9,691 nt of DNA. Source: an uncultured Prevotella sp. (GTDB lineage Bacteria; Bacteroidota; Bacteroidia; Bacteroidales; Bacteroidaceae). Below are positions 1-7,331 of the stretch, in pieces (within the stretch, counting starts at the first letter, position 1; the number at the start of each line of letters is the position of its first letter). The notes under the pieces were generated by a model, which searched no databases, was not told the origin of the DNA, and saw nothing but the letters and a program-made list of their open reading frames with translations. The stretch spans positions 1 through 9,691 of the forward strand of contig CALZDK010000068.1 in assembly GCA_945637645.1 (NCBI GenBank). The letters are read 5' to 3'. The position numbers were made by a program, and so were the translations under genes.

Positions 1-766
1 CGAAAGGCTCACCGCCCATGACGGCACGAATCATCTCAACAGAGCAGTATGCTGGGCTCTGCCATGAGCTGCGGCCGCGCAGCTGGATAATCTTTGCACC
101 ACCCTGAACAACGTCGGTGCGCAGCTTCTCCCACTCTTCCTGTGGCAGTGCGTCGGTACCGATAATCTCGCTCAGAGGCTTGCCCTGAATCTTCACCTTA
201 CTTCCAAACACTGCCATCTGCTCTCCGTGGCCACCAAAGGTGCGGCAACCAGTAACGTCGTCGCTCTTCACGCCGAACTTCTTGCAGAGCTCGCTGCGCA
301 GACGAGTAGAGTCGAGAGCTGCGAGTGTGGTAACCTGCGATGGTTTCAAACCGGAATAGAGCAATGTTACAAGTCCTGTAAGGTCAGCCGGGTTGAAGAT
401 AACCACAACGTGCTTCACGTCTGGGCAGTACTGCTTGATGTTCTTGCCAAGCTCCTCGGCTATCTTGCAGTTGCCGGCGAGAAGGTCCTCACGGGTCATG
501 CCTGCCTTGCGTGGAGCACCACCCGAAGAGATGATATACTTTGCGTCCTTGAAAGCCTCTGCTACATCTGTGGTGGCTGTCAGGTTCACACTATCATATC
601 CACAGTGGAACATTTCTTCCATCACACCCTCCATACCTGGAGCATAAACGTCGTAAAGACATACGTTTGGAGTCAGCTTCATTGTAAGAGCTGTCTGAAC
701 CATAGTCGAACCGATGGCGCCACCAGCACCAACAATTACCAATTTGTCGTTAGTTAAAAATGCCAT
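1..766 (-). CDS. mdh: Malate dehydrogenase (NAD-dependent), C-terminus cut by window edge
   Basis: The enzyme interconverts malate and oxaloacetate with NAD(H) in the cytoplasm, in the TCA cycle or its reductive branch toward succinate. The first 255 residues are present with no internal stop; the family usually runs to about 310-335, so roughly 55-80 residues are missing at the left edge. The start is ATG at 766, preceded by an A-rich tract. Visible features: a Rossmann nucleotide-binding loop GAGGAIGS at residues 13-20; D39 at the end of beta-2, fitting NAD ribose binding; the substrate loop GAPRKAGMTREDL with R86 and R92, where Arg at the discriminating position favours malate over lactate; LDSTRLR with D152 and R155; and GGHGEQM with catalytic H180. 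Two local deviations from textbook MDH are FNPAD for TNPVD and HGEQM for HGDTM. It has its own upstream promoter, so it is probably separate from the lol unit. A lactate dehydrogenase is the main alternative, but R86 argues against it. Confidence 0.93.
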   Translation of the reverse strand, partial: MAFLTNDKLVIVGAGGAIGSTMVQTALTMKLTPNVCLYDVYAPGMEGVMEEMFHCGYDSVNLTATTDVAEAFKDAKYIISSGGAPRKAGMTREDLLAGNCKIAEELGKNIKQYCPDVKHVVVIFNPADLTGLVTLLYSGLKPSQVTTLAALDSTRLRSELCKKFGVKSDDVTGCRTFGGHGEQMAVFGSKVKIQGKPLSEIIGTDALPQEEWEKLRTDVVQGGAKIIQLRGRSSWQSPAYCSVEMIRAVMGGEPF

Positions 767-802
767 TTTTATTGCTATATTAAATATGTTTACTCAAGGT
801 CG

Positions 803-843
803 AAGCCTTGTGGAGACACTACTTATCGGGCCACCCAAGGCTT
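803..843 (-). promoter_or_regulatory. Hairpin at the predicted 5' end of the mdh mRNA
   Basis: The arms at 803-809 and 837-843 are perfectly complementary over 7 bp (minus strand AAGCCTT / AAGGCTT). After a 2-nt bulge (835-836), a further 4 bp (810-813 with 831-834) extend the stem. The loop is 17 nt. It begins within a few bases of the start site expected from the -7 box at 852-859 and ends about 37 nt before the mdh ATG. It could stabilise the mRNA or act as a leader control element. It is not followed by a T tract, so it does not look like a terminator. The role is inference. Confidence 0.5.
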
Positions 844-851
844 TCCGCTTG

Positions 852-859
852 CAAAGGTA
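852..859 (-). promoter_or_regulatory. Bacteroidota-type -7 promoter box for mdh
   Basis: The minus strand reads TACCTTTG, a perfect match to the known Bacteroidota -7 consensus TAnnTTTG, followed by CA. Transcription should start near 844-847, giving a leader of about 80 nt before the mdh ATG. No good TTTG -33 box is found at the usual spacing (about 19-21 bp); the nearest TTTG (871-874) is only 11 bp away. The region upstream (885-910) is very A/T rich. Confidence 0.65.
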
Positions 860-918
860 ACAAAAAAAAGCAAACACGCACTATCTTTTTAATTTTTTTA
901 ATTCTTATTTCTCACAAT

Positions 919-2145
919 TTATAAAAGACGTTTCGAGAAATAGCGCACAGGATACCACACGGCAGCGTAGCCCACGGCAATGACTGTGGCGAAGATTATC
1001 ACTATGTCCTCGGGATGGACACTGACCGGATAGCTGTCGATGATGAAGGAGCCACTGGAACGGCCAAGGCCTACAATGCCCCATGTCTGCTGTATCCAAC
1101 AGAGCAGCAAACCGACAACGATTCCTGCCAAAGCGCCAAGTGTGGAAATCATGCGCCCTTCAAAAAGGAAGACACGCACTATCTGCTTGTCGCTTGCGCC
1201 AAGATTACGCAGTGTCACTACATCGTCGCGCTTGTCGATAATAAGCATGGAAATGCTTCCTATGATGTTGAAACATGCCACCATGAGAATGAAAGTAAGG
1301 AAGATGTAGGCTATGAGCTTCTCTATCTTCATAATCCGGAACGTGTCCTCTTGTTGCTCATAACGGTCGCGGACATAGAACTTGCCCTGGCCGAGTCGCT
1401 GCATCTCTGATTTCACCGCCTCAAAGTCGCTACCGGGCTTAAGACGAAGCTCAACAGCAGAGACCATGCCTTGCTGGGAAAAGAGATTGCGGGCAAAGGA
1501 AATGCTCGTGACTATGTAGTTCTTGTCGTATTTTCCCTGTTTTACACAGAAGAGCACACCAGGAGAGAAAAGCTCGTCCTCCACAAATCCCTCCTCTGGC
1601 TTTGCCATGTTGAGCTGTCCCTCACGTTTCGGGGCATAGATCTTCAGGCTTCCCTGAAAGGTGTAGCCCATTCCGAGGCGCTCGGCAAGGCGTATGCCGA
1701 CAATTCCATAGTTCATGTCGGCTGCGTGAAGCCCATATTCTCCGTCGCCGACAAGAATCTCGCGGATATGCGTCAGACTGTCGAAATTGTCCTCAACACC
1801 CTTAATCCTCACCATCGCCTGCCTGCCATTGTATGCGGCAAGAGCCATGTCCTCAACGGTTTCAGTGGCTACCTCAACGGCCGGAAGACTGCATATCTTT
1901 TGCAACGTGGGGTCGTCGGCGGCAATGGTTTTCCCGCTTACAGGCGACACCTTGAGCTGAGGGTCGAAGGTGGTGAAAAATGAGGCGACAAGGTCGTGGA
2001 AACCATTGAAGACACTCAAAGTCACCACCAATGCCATTGTTGCCACGGCAACTCCTACGGCACTGATGGCACTGATGACGTTGATGGCGTGCGTGCTCTT
2101 CTTGGAGAAGAGATAGCGACGGGCTATGAAAAACGGGAAATTCAC
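919..2145 (-). CDS. LolC/LolE-family ABC transporter permease (FtsX-like)
   Basis: This 408-residue inner-membrane protein is of the family that, with the ATPase LolD, extracts outer-membrane lipoproteins from the inner membrane and passes them to LolA. It has the family's four-helix layout: a short cytoplasmic N-terminus (FIARRYLFSKK), TM1 at about 21-46 followed by the LolC/E-like LSVFNGF, a large periplasmic MacB-type domain (about 50-270), then TM2 (277-303), TM3 (333-351) and TM4 (380-400). The cytoplasmic segment at 304-330 (DKRDDVVTLRNLGASDKQI) is the conserved FtsX-domain coupling region that contacts the ATPase. The start is GTG at 2145, with an in-frame TAA only 12 nt upstream, so no longer start is possible. 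It follows rbfA by 58 bp with no promoter seen, so it is probably cotranscribed. No ATPase gene is adjacent. I cannot decide between LolC, LolE and the merged LolF type, so no symbol is given; another MacB/FtsX-type exporter is a less likely alternative. Confidence 0.87.
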   Translation of the reverse strand: MNFPFFIARRYLFSKKSTHAINVISAISAVGVAVATMALVVTLSVFNGFHDLVASFFTTFDPQLKVSPVSGKTIAADDPTLQKICSLPAVEVATETVEDMALAAYNGRQAMVRIKGVEDNFDSLTHIREILVGDGEYGLHAADMNYGIVGIRLAERLGMGYTFQGSLKIYAPKREGQLNMAKPEEGFVEDELFSPGVLFCVKQGKYDKNYIVTSISFARNLFSQQGMVSAVELRLKPGSDFEAVKSEMQRLGQGKFYVRDRYEQQEDTFRIMKIEKLIAYIFLTFILMVACFNIIGSISMLIIDKRDDVVTLRNLGASDKQIVRVFLFEGRMISTLGALAGIVVGLLLCWIQQTWGIVGLGRSSGSFIIDSYPVSVHPEDIVIIFATVIAVGYAAVWYPVRYFSKRLL

Positions 2146-2160
2146 TCTTTTCTTCTTTTA
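2143..2160 (-). promoter_or_regulatory. Start region of the Lol permease: GTG codon with upstream in-frame stop
   Basis: The minus strand reads TAA, then a 12-nt pure-purine tract AAGAAGAAAAGA, then GTG. The TAA (2158-2160) is in frame with the gene, which fixes GTG as the most upstream possible start. There is no GGAGG-type Shine-Dalgarno, as is common in Bacteroidota; the A/G-rich tract probably serves as the initiation context. The next in-frame ATG would fall inside TM1, so it is an unlikely alternative. Confidence 0.7.
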
Positions 2161-2203
2161 TTTCAAGTTTCGCTGTCTGTCTATCGACTTGCCTACTTCT
2201 TTA

Positions 2204-2539
2204 CTAACTTCTCAAAAGTTCATCAATACGCTCAATATAGTCGAGCGAGTCATCGATGAAGAATCTCAGTTCTGGAATAATCCTCAGCTGATACCTCACC
2301 CTTGTGCCAAGCTCATACCTTATGGTCTTCTCGTTAGCATTGATGTTTTTTAGTATCTCCTCGCCTCTCGCGCTTGGAAACACACTAAGATAGGCAGTAC
2401 AGATGCTAAGGTCGGGAGAGATCTTGGTGCGGGTGACCGACACCATCACTCCGTGCATAGCCCTTGTCTGCTGCTGGAAAATGACGCTCAGCTCTTTCTG
2501 AATGAGCCTCGCTATCTTGTTCTGTCTTGTTTCTTGCAT
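2204..2539 (-). CDS. rbfA: 30S ribosome-binding factor RbfA
   Basis: RbfA is a small cytoplasmic assembly factor that binds the immature 30S subunit and aids 16S rRNA 5'-end processing and late maturation; it is also needed for cold adaptation in E. coli. The 111-residue product is in the family range (E. coli 133) and has a single KH-like domain. The N-terminal helix region (RQNKIARLIQKELSVIF, residues 5-21) is typical, as are the TRTKISPDLSICTAYLSVFP strand-turn region (36-55) and the family-typical C-terminal IPELRFFIDDSLDY block (88-101). It starts with ATG only 5 nt after the stop of the DUF3467 gene, which suggests cotranscription and perhaps coupled translation. The TAG stop is 58 nt before the Lol permease. 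Nothing is odd apart from the short C-terminus, which lacks the longer tail of the E. coli protein. Confidence 0.95.
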   Translation of the reverse strand: MQETRQNKIARLIQKELSVIFQQQTRAMHGVMVSVTRTKISPDLSICTAYLSVFPSARGEEILKNINANEKTIRYELGTRVRYQLRIIPELRFFIDDSLDYIERIDELLRS

Positions 2540-2544
2540 ATCTT

Positions 2545-2856
2545 CTAAGCTTCTCCTGTTGGGAAAGGTGCTATGGTGCGGGATTCCTGATTAGGTATCT
2601 TTATGGCACCATACTCACGCTCATATCTCACAATGTTTTCCTGCAATGCCATAAGCAGACGCTTGGCATGCTCTGGGGCAAGGATAACCCTACTCTTCAC
2701 CTGTGCCTTGGGCACTCCTGGAAGAACCCGAGCAAAGTCAACCACGAAATCGCTGCTGGAGTGGGTTATGATAGCAAAGTTGGCATATTCTCCCTGGGCA
2801 ATGTTGGCGGGAAGGTCTATCTGGAACTTTCCGCCTTGTTCGTTGTTTTCGTTCAT
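2545..2856 (-). CDS. DUF3467 family protein, function unknown
   Basis: This 103-residue, soluble-looking protein has no signal peptide or membrane segment. Most of it matches my memory of the DUF3467 family: an N-terminal FQIDLPANIAQGEYANFAII (11-30), then SSSDFVVDFARVLPGVPKAQV (34-53), then KSRVILAPEHAKRLLMALQE (54-73), ending in an amphipathic helix (NIVRYEREYG). The last 20 residues look like a loose tail. No biochemical function is established for the family to my knowledge, and I do not assign one. In Bacteroidota it commonly sits beside rpoC (from memory). Here it is the first gene of its own transcription unit, 144 bp after rpoC and 5 bp before rbfA. That suggests a link to transcription or ribosome assembly, but this is only association. 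The ATG at 2856 lies about 24 nt downstream of the predicted start site. Confidence 0.9.
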   Translation of the reverse strand: MNENNEQGGKFQIDLPANIAQGEYANFAIITHSSSDFVVDFARVLPGVPKAQVKSRVILAPEHAKRLLMALQENIVRYEREYGAIKIPNQESRTIAPFPTGEA

Positions 2857-2886
2857 TATTATATCCGATTTTTATTGTTACTGCTG

Positions 2887-2894
2887 CAAAGGTA
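2887..2894 (-). promoter_or_regulatory. Bacteroidota-type promoter for DUF3467-rbfA-lol unit (-7 box)
   Basis: The minus strand reads TACCTTTG, fitting TAnnTTTG and identical to the mdh box including the CA that follows. Exactly 19 bp upstream is TTGG (2914-2917), a one-mismatch match to the -33 TTTG consensus, at the proper spacing. The start site is expected near 2880, giving a short leader of about 24 nt. The promoter starts 12 bp after the upstream terminator stem for its -33 box, so the two signals are packed end to end. Confidence 0.72.
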
Positions 2895-2928
2895 ATACAT
2901 TTTCGTAAAACCGCCAAGCTTTTGTCGA

Positions 2929-2967
2929 AAAAAGGTGCATCAGACACAATTGCCGATGCACCTTTTT
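2929..2967 (-). terminator. Intrinsic terminator of the rpoB-rpoC unit
   Basis: A perfect 13-bp inverted repeat (2929-2941 with 2955-2967) encloses a 13-nt loop. On the minus strand the stem is AAAAAGGTGCATC and its complement, closing with CACC followed by a run of six T, a classical Rho-independent layout. It lies about 33 nt past the rpoC stop. The A-tract on the other arm means it would also work for plus-strand transcripts, although no plus-strand gene is near. Confidence 0.92.
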
Positions 2968-2981
2968 GGTTATTATAAACG

Positions 2982-2997
2982 GTTGACTTGTGTCAAC
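2982..2997 (-). repeat. Short inverted repeat just after the rpoC stop
   Basis: GTTGAC, a 4-nt loop, then GTCAAC form a perfect 6-bp hairpin starting 2 nt beyond the TGA stop of rpoC and 14 nt before the terminator stem. It lacks a T tract. It could shield the 3' end or be chance; a 6-bp repeat alone is weak evidence. Confidence 0.35.
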
Positions 2998-2999
2998 TA

Positions 3000-5900
3000 T
3001 CAATCATGCTCAACCTCCACAACGTCCTCATCGGCAAAGTCGAGAACATTCTTCCGGTTTGCCTGCATACGCTCATATTCTTCCTTAGAGCCAACGACGA
3101 GTTTGTCGAAATCGCGGAGACCTGTACCTGCAGGAATCAAATGACCGCAGATAACGTTCTCCTTCATGCCCTCGAGATGATCCACCTTTCCGCGGATTGC
3201 TGCCTCGTTGAGAACCTTGGTGGTCTCCTGGAACGATGCGGCAGACATGAAGCTCTTGGTCTGGAGAGCCGCACGGGTGATACCCTGGAGTATCTGTGTT
3301 GATGTTGCCGCAACGGCATCGCGAACCTGAACGAGCTTAAGGTCGCGGCGACGCAGGATGGAGTTCTCGTCGCGGAGCTTGCGGGCGGTGACAATCTGAC
3401 CTGCCTTGAGGTTCTCACTGTCTCCGGCGTCAACGACAACCTTCTTGCCCCAAATACGGTCGTTCTCCTCGGCGAAGTCGAGCTTGTCAACAACTTCCTG
3501 CTCAAGGAACGAGGTGTCGCCCGGGTCGTTAATCTGAACCTTACGCATCATCTGACGAACGATAATCTCGAAATGCTTGTCGTTGATCTTAACACCCTGC
3601 AAACGATATACATCCTGTACTTCGTTGACGATGTACTCCTGAACAGCGGTAGGACCCTTGATGGCAAGGATGTCGGCTGGCGTGATGACACCATCAGAAA
3701 GAGGCGTACCGGCACGTACGGCATCGTGCTCCTGTACAAGAATCTGCTTAGAGAGTGACACAAGATACTTGCGCTGCTCGCCTGTCTTTGAAGTAACGAT
3801 AATCTCACGGTTACCACGCTTAACCTTACCCATTGTCACCTCACCGTCAATTTCAGACACAACGGCAGGGTTGGATGGGTTACGAGCCTCGAAGAGCTCG
3901 GTAACACGTGGAAGACCTCCGGTGATGTCACCTGCCTTACCTACGGCACGTGGAATCTTAACGAGAGTCTCACCGGTGCTTACTGTCTGACCGTCCTCAA
4001 CAACGACGTGACCTCCCACCGGGAAGTTGTATGTACCGACTTTCTCACCATTGGCATCGATGATGTCGCAGGTAGGAACCTTTGACTTGTCCTTCGACTC
4101 TGTGATAATCTTCTCGGTAAGACCTGTCGTTTCGTCGGTCTCGGCACGATATGTAATACCTTCTATTACGTCGTTGAACTTCAGCACACCGGCATACTCG
4201 GTAACAATTACGGCATTGAATGGGTCCCACTGGGCTATCTTGTCGCCCTTCTTGACTACATCGTTGTTCTTGAAATAGAGTGACGAGCCATAAGGAACGT
4301 TCATCGTAGAAAGCACAATCTTAGTGTTAGGATCAACAAAACGCACCTCACCAAGTCGGCTGACAACCATCTCACACTTGTTTCCATCCTCTTCGAAAGG
4401 AACAGTGCGGAGCTCCTCAAACTCAAGCATACTGTCGTTCTTTGCCATTATTGAGGCATTGGCGGCTGCATTGGCAGCCACACCACCGGCGTGGAACGTA
4501 CGGAGTGTCAGCTGTGTACCCGGCTCACCGATAGCCTGTGCCGCAATGACACCTACAGCCTCACCCTTCTGTACCATCTTTCGTGTAGCGAGGTTGCGGC
4601 CATAGCACTTCATGCAGACACCGTGCTTGCTCTCGCAAGTGAGCACTGAGCGAATCTCGACACTCTCGATAGGAGAATCTTCTATCTGCTGTGCCACCTT
4701 CTCGGTGATTTCCTCTCCGGCAGCCACAATGAGCTCACCAGTTGTTGGATGTATAATGTCGTGTACGGAAACACGTCCGAGTATGCGCTCCGACAAGGTA
4801 GAGATAACCTCATCACCATTCTTCAGGGCTGTGCATACAAGACCGCGCAGTGTGCCACAGTCCTCCTCGTTGATGATAACGTCGTGAGAGACGTCAACAA
4901 GACGACGAGTGAGGTAACCCGCATCGGCAGTCTTCATGGCGGTGTCGGCAAGACCCTTTCGGGCACCGTGAGTAGAGATAAAGTACTCAAGCACCGACAT
5001 TCCTTCCTTAAAGTTGGAGAGGATAGGATTCTCAATAATCTGTGCGCCCTCGGCACCTGCCTTCTGAGGCTTCGCCATAAGACCACGCATACCTGAGAGC
5101 TGACGGATCTGGTCCTTTGAACCACGGGCACCAGAGTCGAGCATCATAAACACGGCATTGAAGCCTTGGTCTGCCTCTGTCATCTCCTTCATCAGCACAT
5201 TGCCGAGGTCGTTGTTGACGTGTGTCCAGGTATCGATAACCTGATTGTATCGCTCTGTGTCGGTGATGAATCCCATGTTGTAGTTCTCTGTAATCTGACG
5301 AACTTCCTCATTACCACGCTCAACAAGGGCTTTCTTTTCCTCCGGGATGATGATATCGTCGAGGTTGAAAGAGAGACCGGCGAGATATGCCATACGGTAA
5401 CCAAGGTTCTTGATACCGTCGAGGAACTCACAAGCCTCGGCAAAACCTACAGTCTTGATTACGTCGGCAATGATGTCGCGAAGGCTCTTCTTGGAGATTA
5501 CCTTGTTTACATATCCTACCTCTTGTGGAATAATGCCGTTTACGATGACACGTCCTACAGAGGTCTCGACCATCTTGTCAACGATATTGCCTTCCTCGTC
5601 AATGTCTTTTACTACAACCTTTACGAGTGCGTGGAGGTCACACTTACGTTCGTTGTGTGCGATAATTGCCTCCTCAGGGCCATAGAACGTGAGGCCCTCA
5701 CCCTTTGCACCAGGACGGATTTTTGTGATATAATAGAGACCGAGCACCATATCCTGAGAAGGAACGGTGATAGGCGCGCCATTTGCAGGGTTGAGAATAT
5801 TGTGACTCTGAAGCATCAGAATCTGTGCCTCAAGGATAGCCTCATTGCTCAATGGGAGGTGGACAGCCATCTGGTCACCATCGAAGTCGGCGTTGAAAGC

Positions 5901-7331
5901 CGTACATGCCAATGGGTGAAGCTGGATTGCCTTACCTTCAATGAGTTTCGGCTGGAAAGCCTGGATACCAAGACGGTGAAGTGTAGGAGCACGGTTCAGG
6001 AGGACTGGATGACCCTTCATCACGTTCTCAAGAATATCCCAAATCACTGGCTCACGGCGGTCGACGATTTTCTTGGCACTCTTAACTGTCTTTACTATGC
6101 CGCGCTCAATGAGCTTGCGGATAATGAATGGCTTGTAGAGCTCGGCTGCCATAAGTTTCGGCAGACCACACTCACCCATCTTCAACTCAGGACCTACGAC
6201 AATAACGGAACGTGCAGAATAGTCAACACGCTTACCGAGGAGGTTCTGGCGGAAACGTCCGGCCTTACCCTTCAGCGAATCGCTGAGCGACTTCAGCGGA
6301 CGGTTACTCTCGCTCTTCACAGCGCTGCTCTTTCGTGAGTTGTCGAAAAGGCTGTCAACAGCTTCCTGCAGCATACGTTTTTCATTGCGGAGGATAACCT
6401 CTGGAGCCTTTATCTCCATCAGTCGCTTCAAACGGTTGTTACGGATGATGACACGGCGATAGAGGTCGTTGAGGTCAGAGGTGGCGAATCTACCTCCATC
6501 CAGCGGCACGAGTGGACGCAACTCTGGTGGAGTGACTGGGATAATCTTCATTATCATCCACTCTGGATGATTGACGTCCTTGCTGCCTCTGAAAGCCTCC
6601 ACAACCTGCAGACGCTTCAATGCCTCGTTCTTACGCTGCTGCGAAGAGTCGCTGTTAGCGCGGTCGCGAAGTTCGTATGACAACGAGTCAAGATCGAGAC
6701 GGATAAGGAGGTCATAGATTGCCTCTGCACCCATCTTGGCGATGAACTTGTTAGGATCGGAATCGTCAAGGAACTCGTTGTCCGCAGGAATCTTGTTCTC
6801 AACAATCTCGTTGTACTCGTCCTCTGACAGGAGGTCATACACATTGGCTCCAAGGGCATCGTTGCCCTCGCTGTCCTTCTTGCCAGCCATGAGACCCGGC
6901 TGAATAACGACATAGCGCTCATAGTATATTATCGCGTCGAGCTTCTTTGTTGGAAGTCCGAGCAGATAGCCAATTTTGTTGGGCAGAGAGCGGAAATACC
7001 AGATATGTGCCACAGGAACGACAAGCTCGATGTGTCCAGTGCGCTCTCGTCTCACCTTCTTCTCAGTCACCTCAACACCGCAACGGTCGCACACTATGCC
7101 CTTGTAGCGTATGCGCTTATACTTACCGCAGGCACACTCATAGTCCTTCTGGGGACCAAAGATGCGCTCACAGAACAGACCGTCACGCTCGGGCTTGTAT
7201 GTACGATAATTGATGGTCTCAGGTTTTGTAACCTCACCGAAAGAGCTCTCCAAGATCTCCTCAGGCGAAGCCAGACCAATGGTAATTTTGGTGAAATTAC
7301 TCTTTATCTTTGAATCTTTCTTAAAAGCCAT
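3000..7331 (-). CDS. rpoC: DNA-directed RNA polymerase subunit beta'
   Basis: This is the catalytic clamp subunit of RNA polymerase. At 1443 residues it is close to E. coli RpoC (1407). In order: zinc-binding domain 1 with C66, C68, C81, C84; the catalytic NADFDGDQM motif at 480-488, whose D482, D484 and D486 hold the active-site Mg2+; the bridge helix containing GARGSKDQIRQL (from 734); zinc site 2 with C825, C899, C906, C909; and the trigger loop GEPGTQLTLRTFHAGG (935-950) with R944 and H947. The trigger loop is interrupted by about 180 residues before DITGGLPRVTELFEAR (1135-1150). That insert, with VPYGSSL, WDPFNAVIVTE and TDETTGL, matches the SI3 insertion known from E. coli and absent from Bacillus. 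The acidic tail ends VVEVEHD. The start is ATG at 7331, which gives the expected N-terminus; no good Shine-Dalgarno is seen. It follows rpoB by 42 bp without a promoter, as expected for one rpoBC transcript, and ends at a strong terminator. No frameshift or missing key residue is seen. Confidence 0.99.
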   Translation of the reverse strand: MAFKKDSKIKSNFTKITIGLASPEEILESSFGEVTKPETINYRTYKPERDGLFCERIFGPQKDYECACGKYKRIRYKGIVCDRCGVEVTEKKVRRERTGHIELVVPVAHIWYFRSLPNKIGYLLGLPTKKLDAIIYYERYVVIQPGLMAGKKDSEGNDALGANVYDLLSEDEYNEIVENKIPADNEFLDDSDPNKFIAKMGAEAIYDLLIRLDLDSLSYELRDRANSDSSQQRKNEALKRLQVVEAFRGSKDVNHPEWMIMKIIPVTPPELRPLVPLDGGRFATSDLNDLYRRVIIRNNRLKRLMEIKAPEVILRNEKRMLQEAVDSLFDNSRKSSAVKSESNRPLKSLSDSLKGKAGRFRQNLLGKRVDYSARSVIVVGPELKMGECGLPKLMAAELYKPFIIRKLIERGIVKTVKSAKKIVDRREPVIWDILENVMKGHPVLLNRAPTLHRLGIQAFQPKLIEGKAIQLHPLACTAFNADFDGDQMAVHLPLSNEAILEAQILMLQSHNILNPANGAPITVPSQDMVLGLYYITKIRPGAKGEGLTFYGPEEAIIAHNERKCDLHALVKVVVKDIDEEGNIVDKMVETSVGRVIVNGIIPQEVGYVNKVISKKSLRDIIADVIKTVGFAEACEFLDGIKNLGYRMAYLAGLSFNLDDIIIPEEKKALVERGNEEVRQITENYNMGFITDTERYNQVIDTWTHVNNDLGNVLMKEMTEADQGFNAVFMMLDSGARGSKDQIRQLSGMRGLMAKPQKAGAEGAQIIENPILSNFKEGMSVLEYFISTHGARKGLADTAMKTADAGYLTRRLVDVSHDVIINEEDCGTLRGLVCTALKNGDEVISTLSERILGRVSVHDIIHPTTGELIVAAGEEITEKVAQQIEDSPIESVEIRSVLTCESKHGVCMKCYGRNLATRKMVQKGEAVGVIAAQAIGEPGTQLTLRTFHAGGVAANAAANASIMAKNDSMLEFEELRTVPFEEDGNKCEMVVSRLGEVRFVDPNTKIVLSTMNVPYGSSLYFKNNDVVKKGDKIAQWDPFNAVIVTEYAGVLKFNDVIEGITYRAETDETTGLTEKIITESKDKSKVPTCDIIDANGEKVGTYNFPVGGHVVVEDGQTVSTGETLVKIPRAVGKAGDITGGLPRVTELFEARNPSNPAVVSEIDGEVTMGKVKRGNREIIVTSKTGEQRKYLVSLSKQILVQEHDAVRAGTPLSDGVITPADILAIKGPTAVQEYIVNEVQDVYRLQGVKINDKHFEIIVRQMMRKVQINDPGDTSFLEQEVVDKLDFAEENDRIWGKKVVVDAGDSENLKAGQIVTARKLRDENSILRRRDLKLVQVRDAVAATSTQILQGITRAALQTKSFMSAASFQETTKVLNEAAIRGKVDHLEGMKENVICGHLIPAGTGLRDFDKLVVGSKEEYERMQANRKNVLDFADEDVVEVEHD

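Noticed and set aside
227..757. A 176-codon plus-strand open frame at the left end
   Set aside because: It is antisense to mdh, whose minus-strand frame is intact with all catalytic motifs.
861..880. Run of eight T on the minus strand after the Lol permease, as a terminator
   Set aside because: No GC-rich stem of useful length precedes the T run; it overlaps the spacer upstream of the mdh -7 box. How the lol unit ends is not visible.
5166..6338. A 390-codon plus-strand open frame
   Set aside because: It lies wholly antisense to the most conserved part of rpoC, the product has low-complexity, cysteine- and valine-rich composition typical of antisense frames, and it resembles no family I know.
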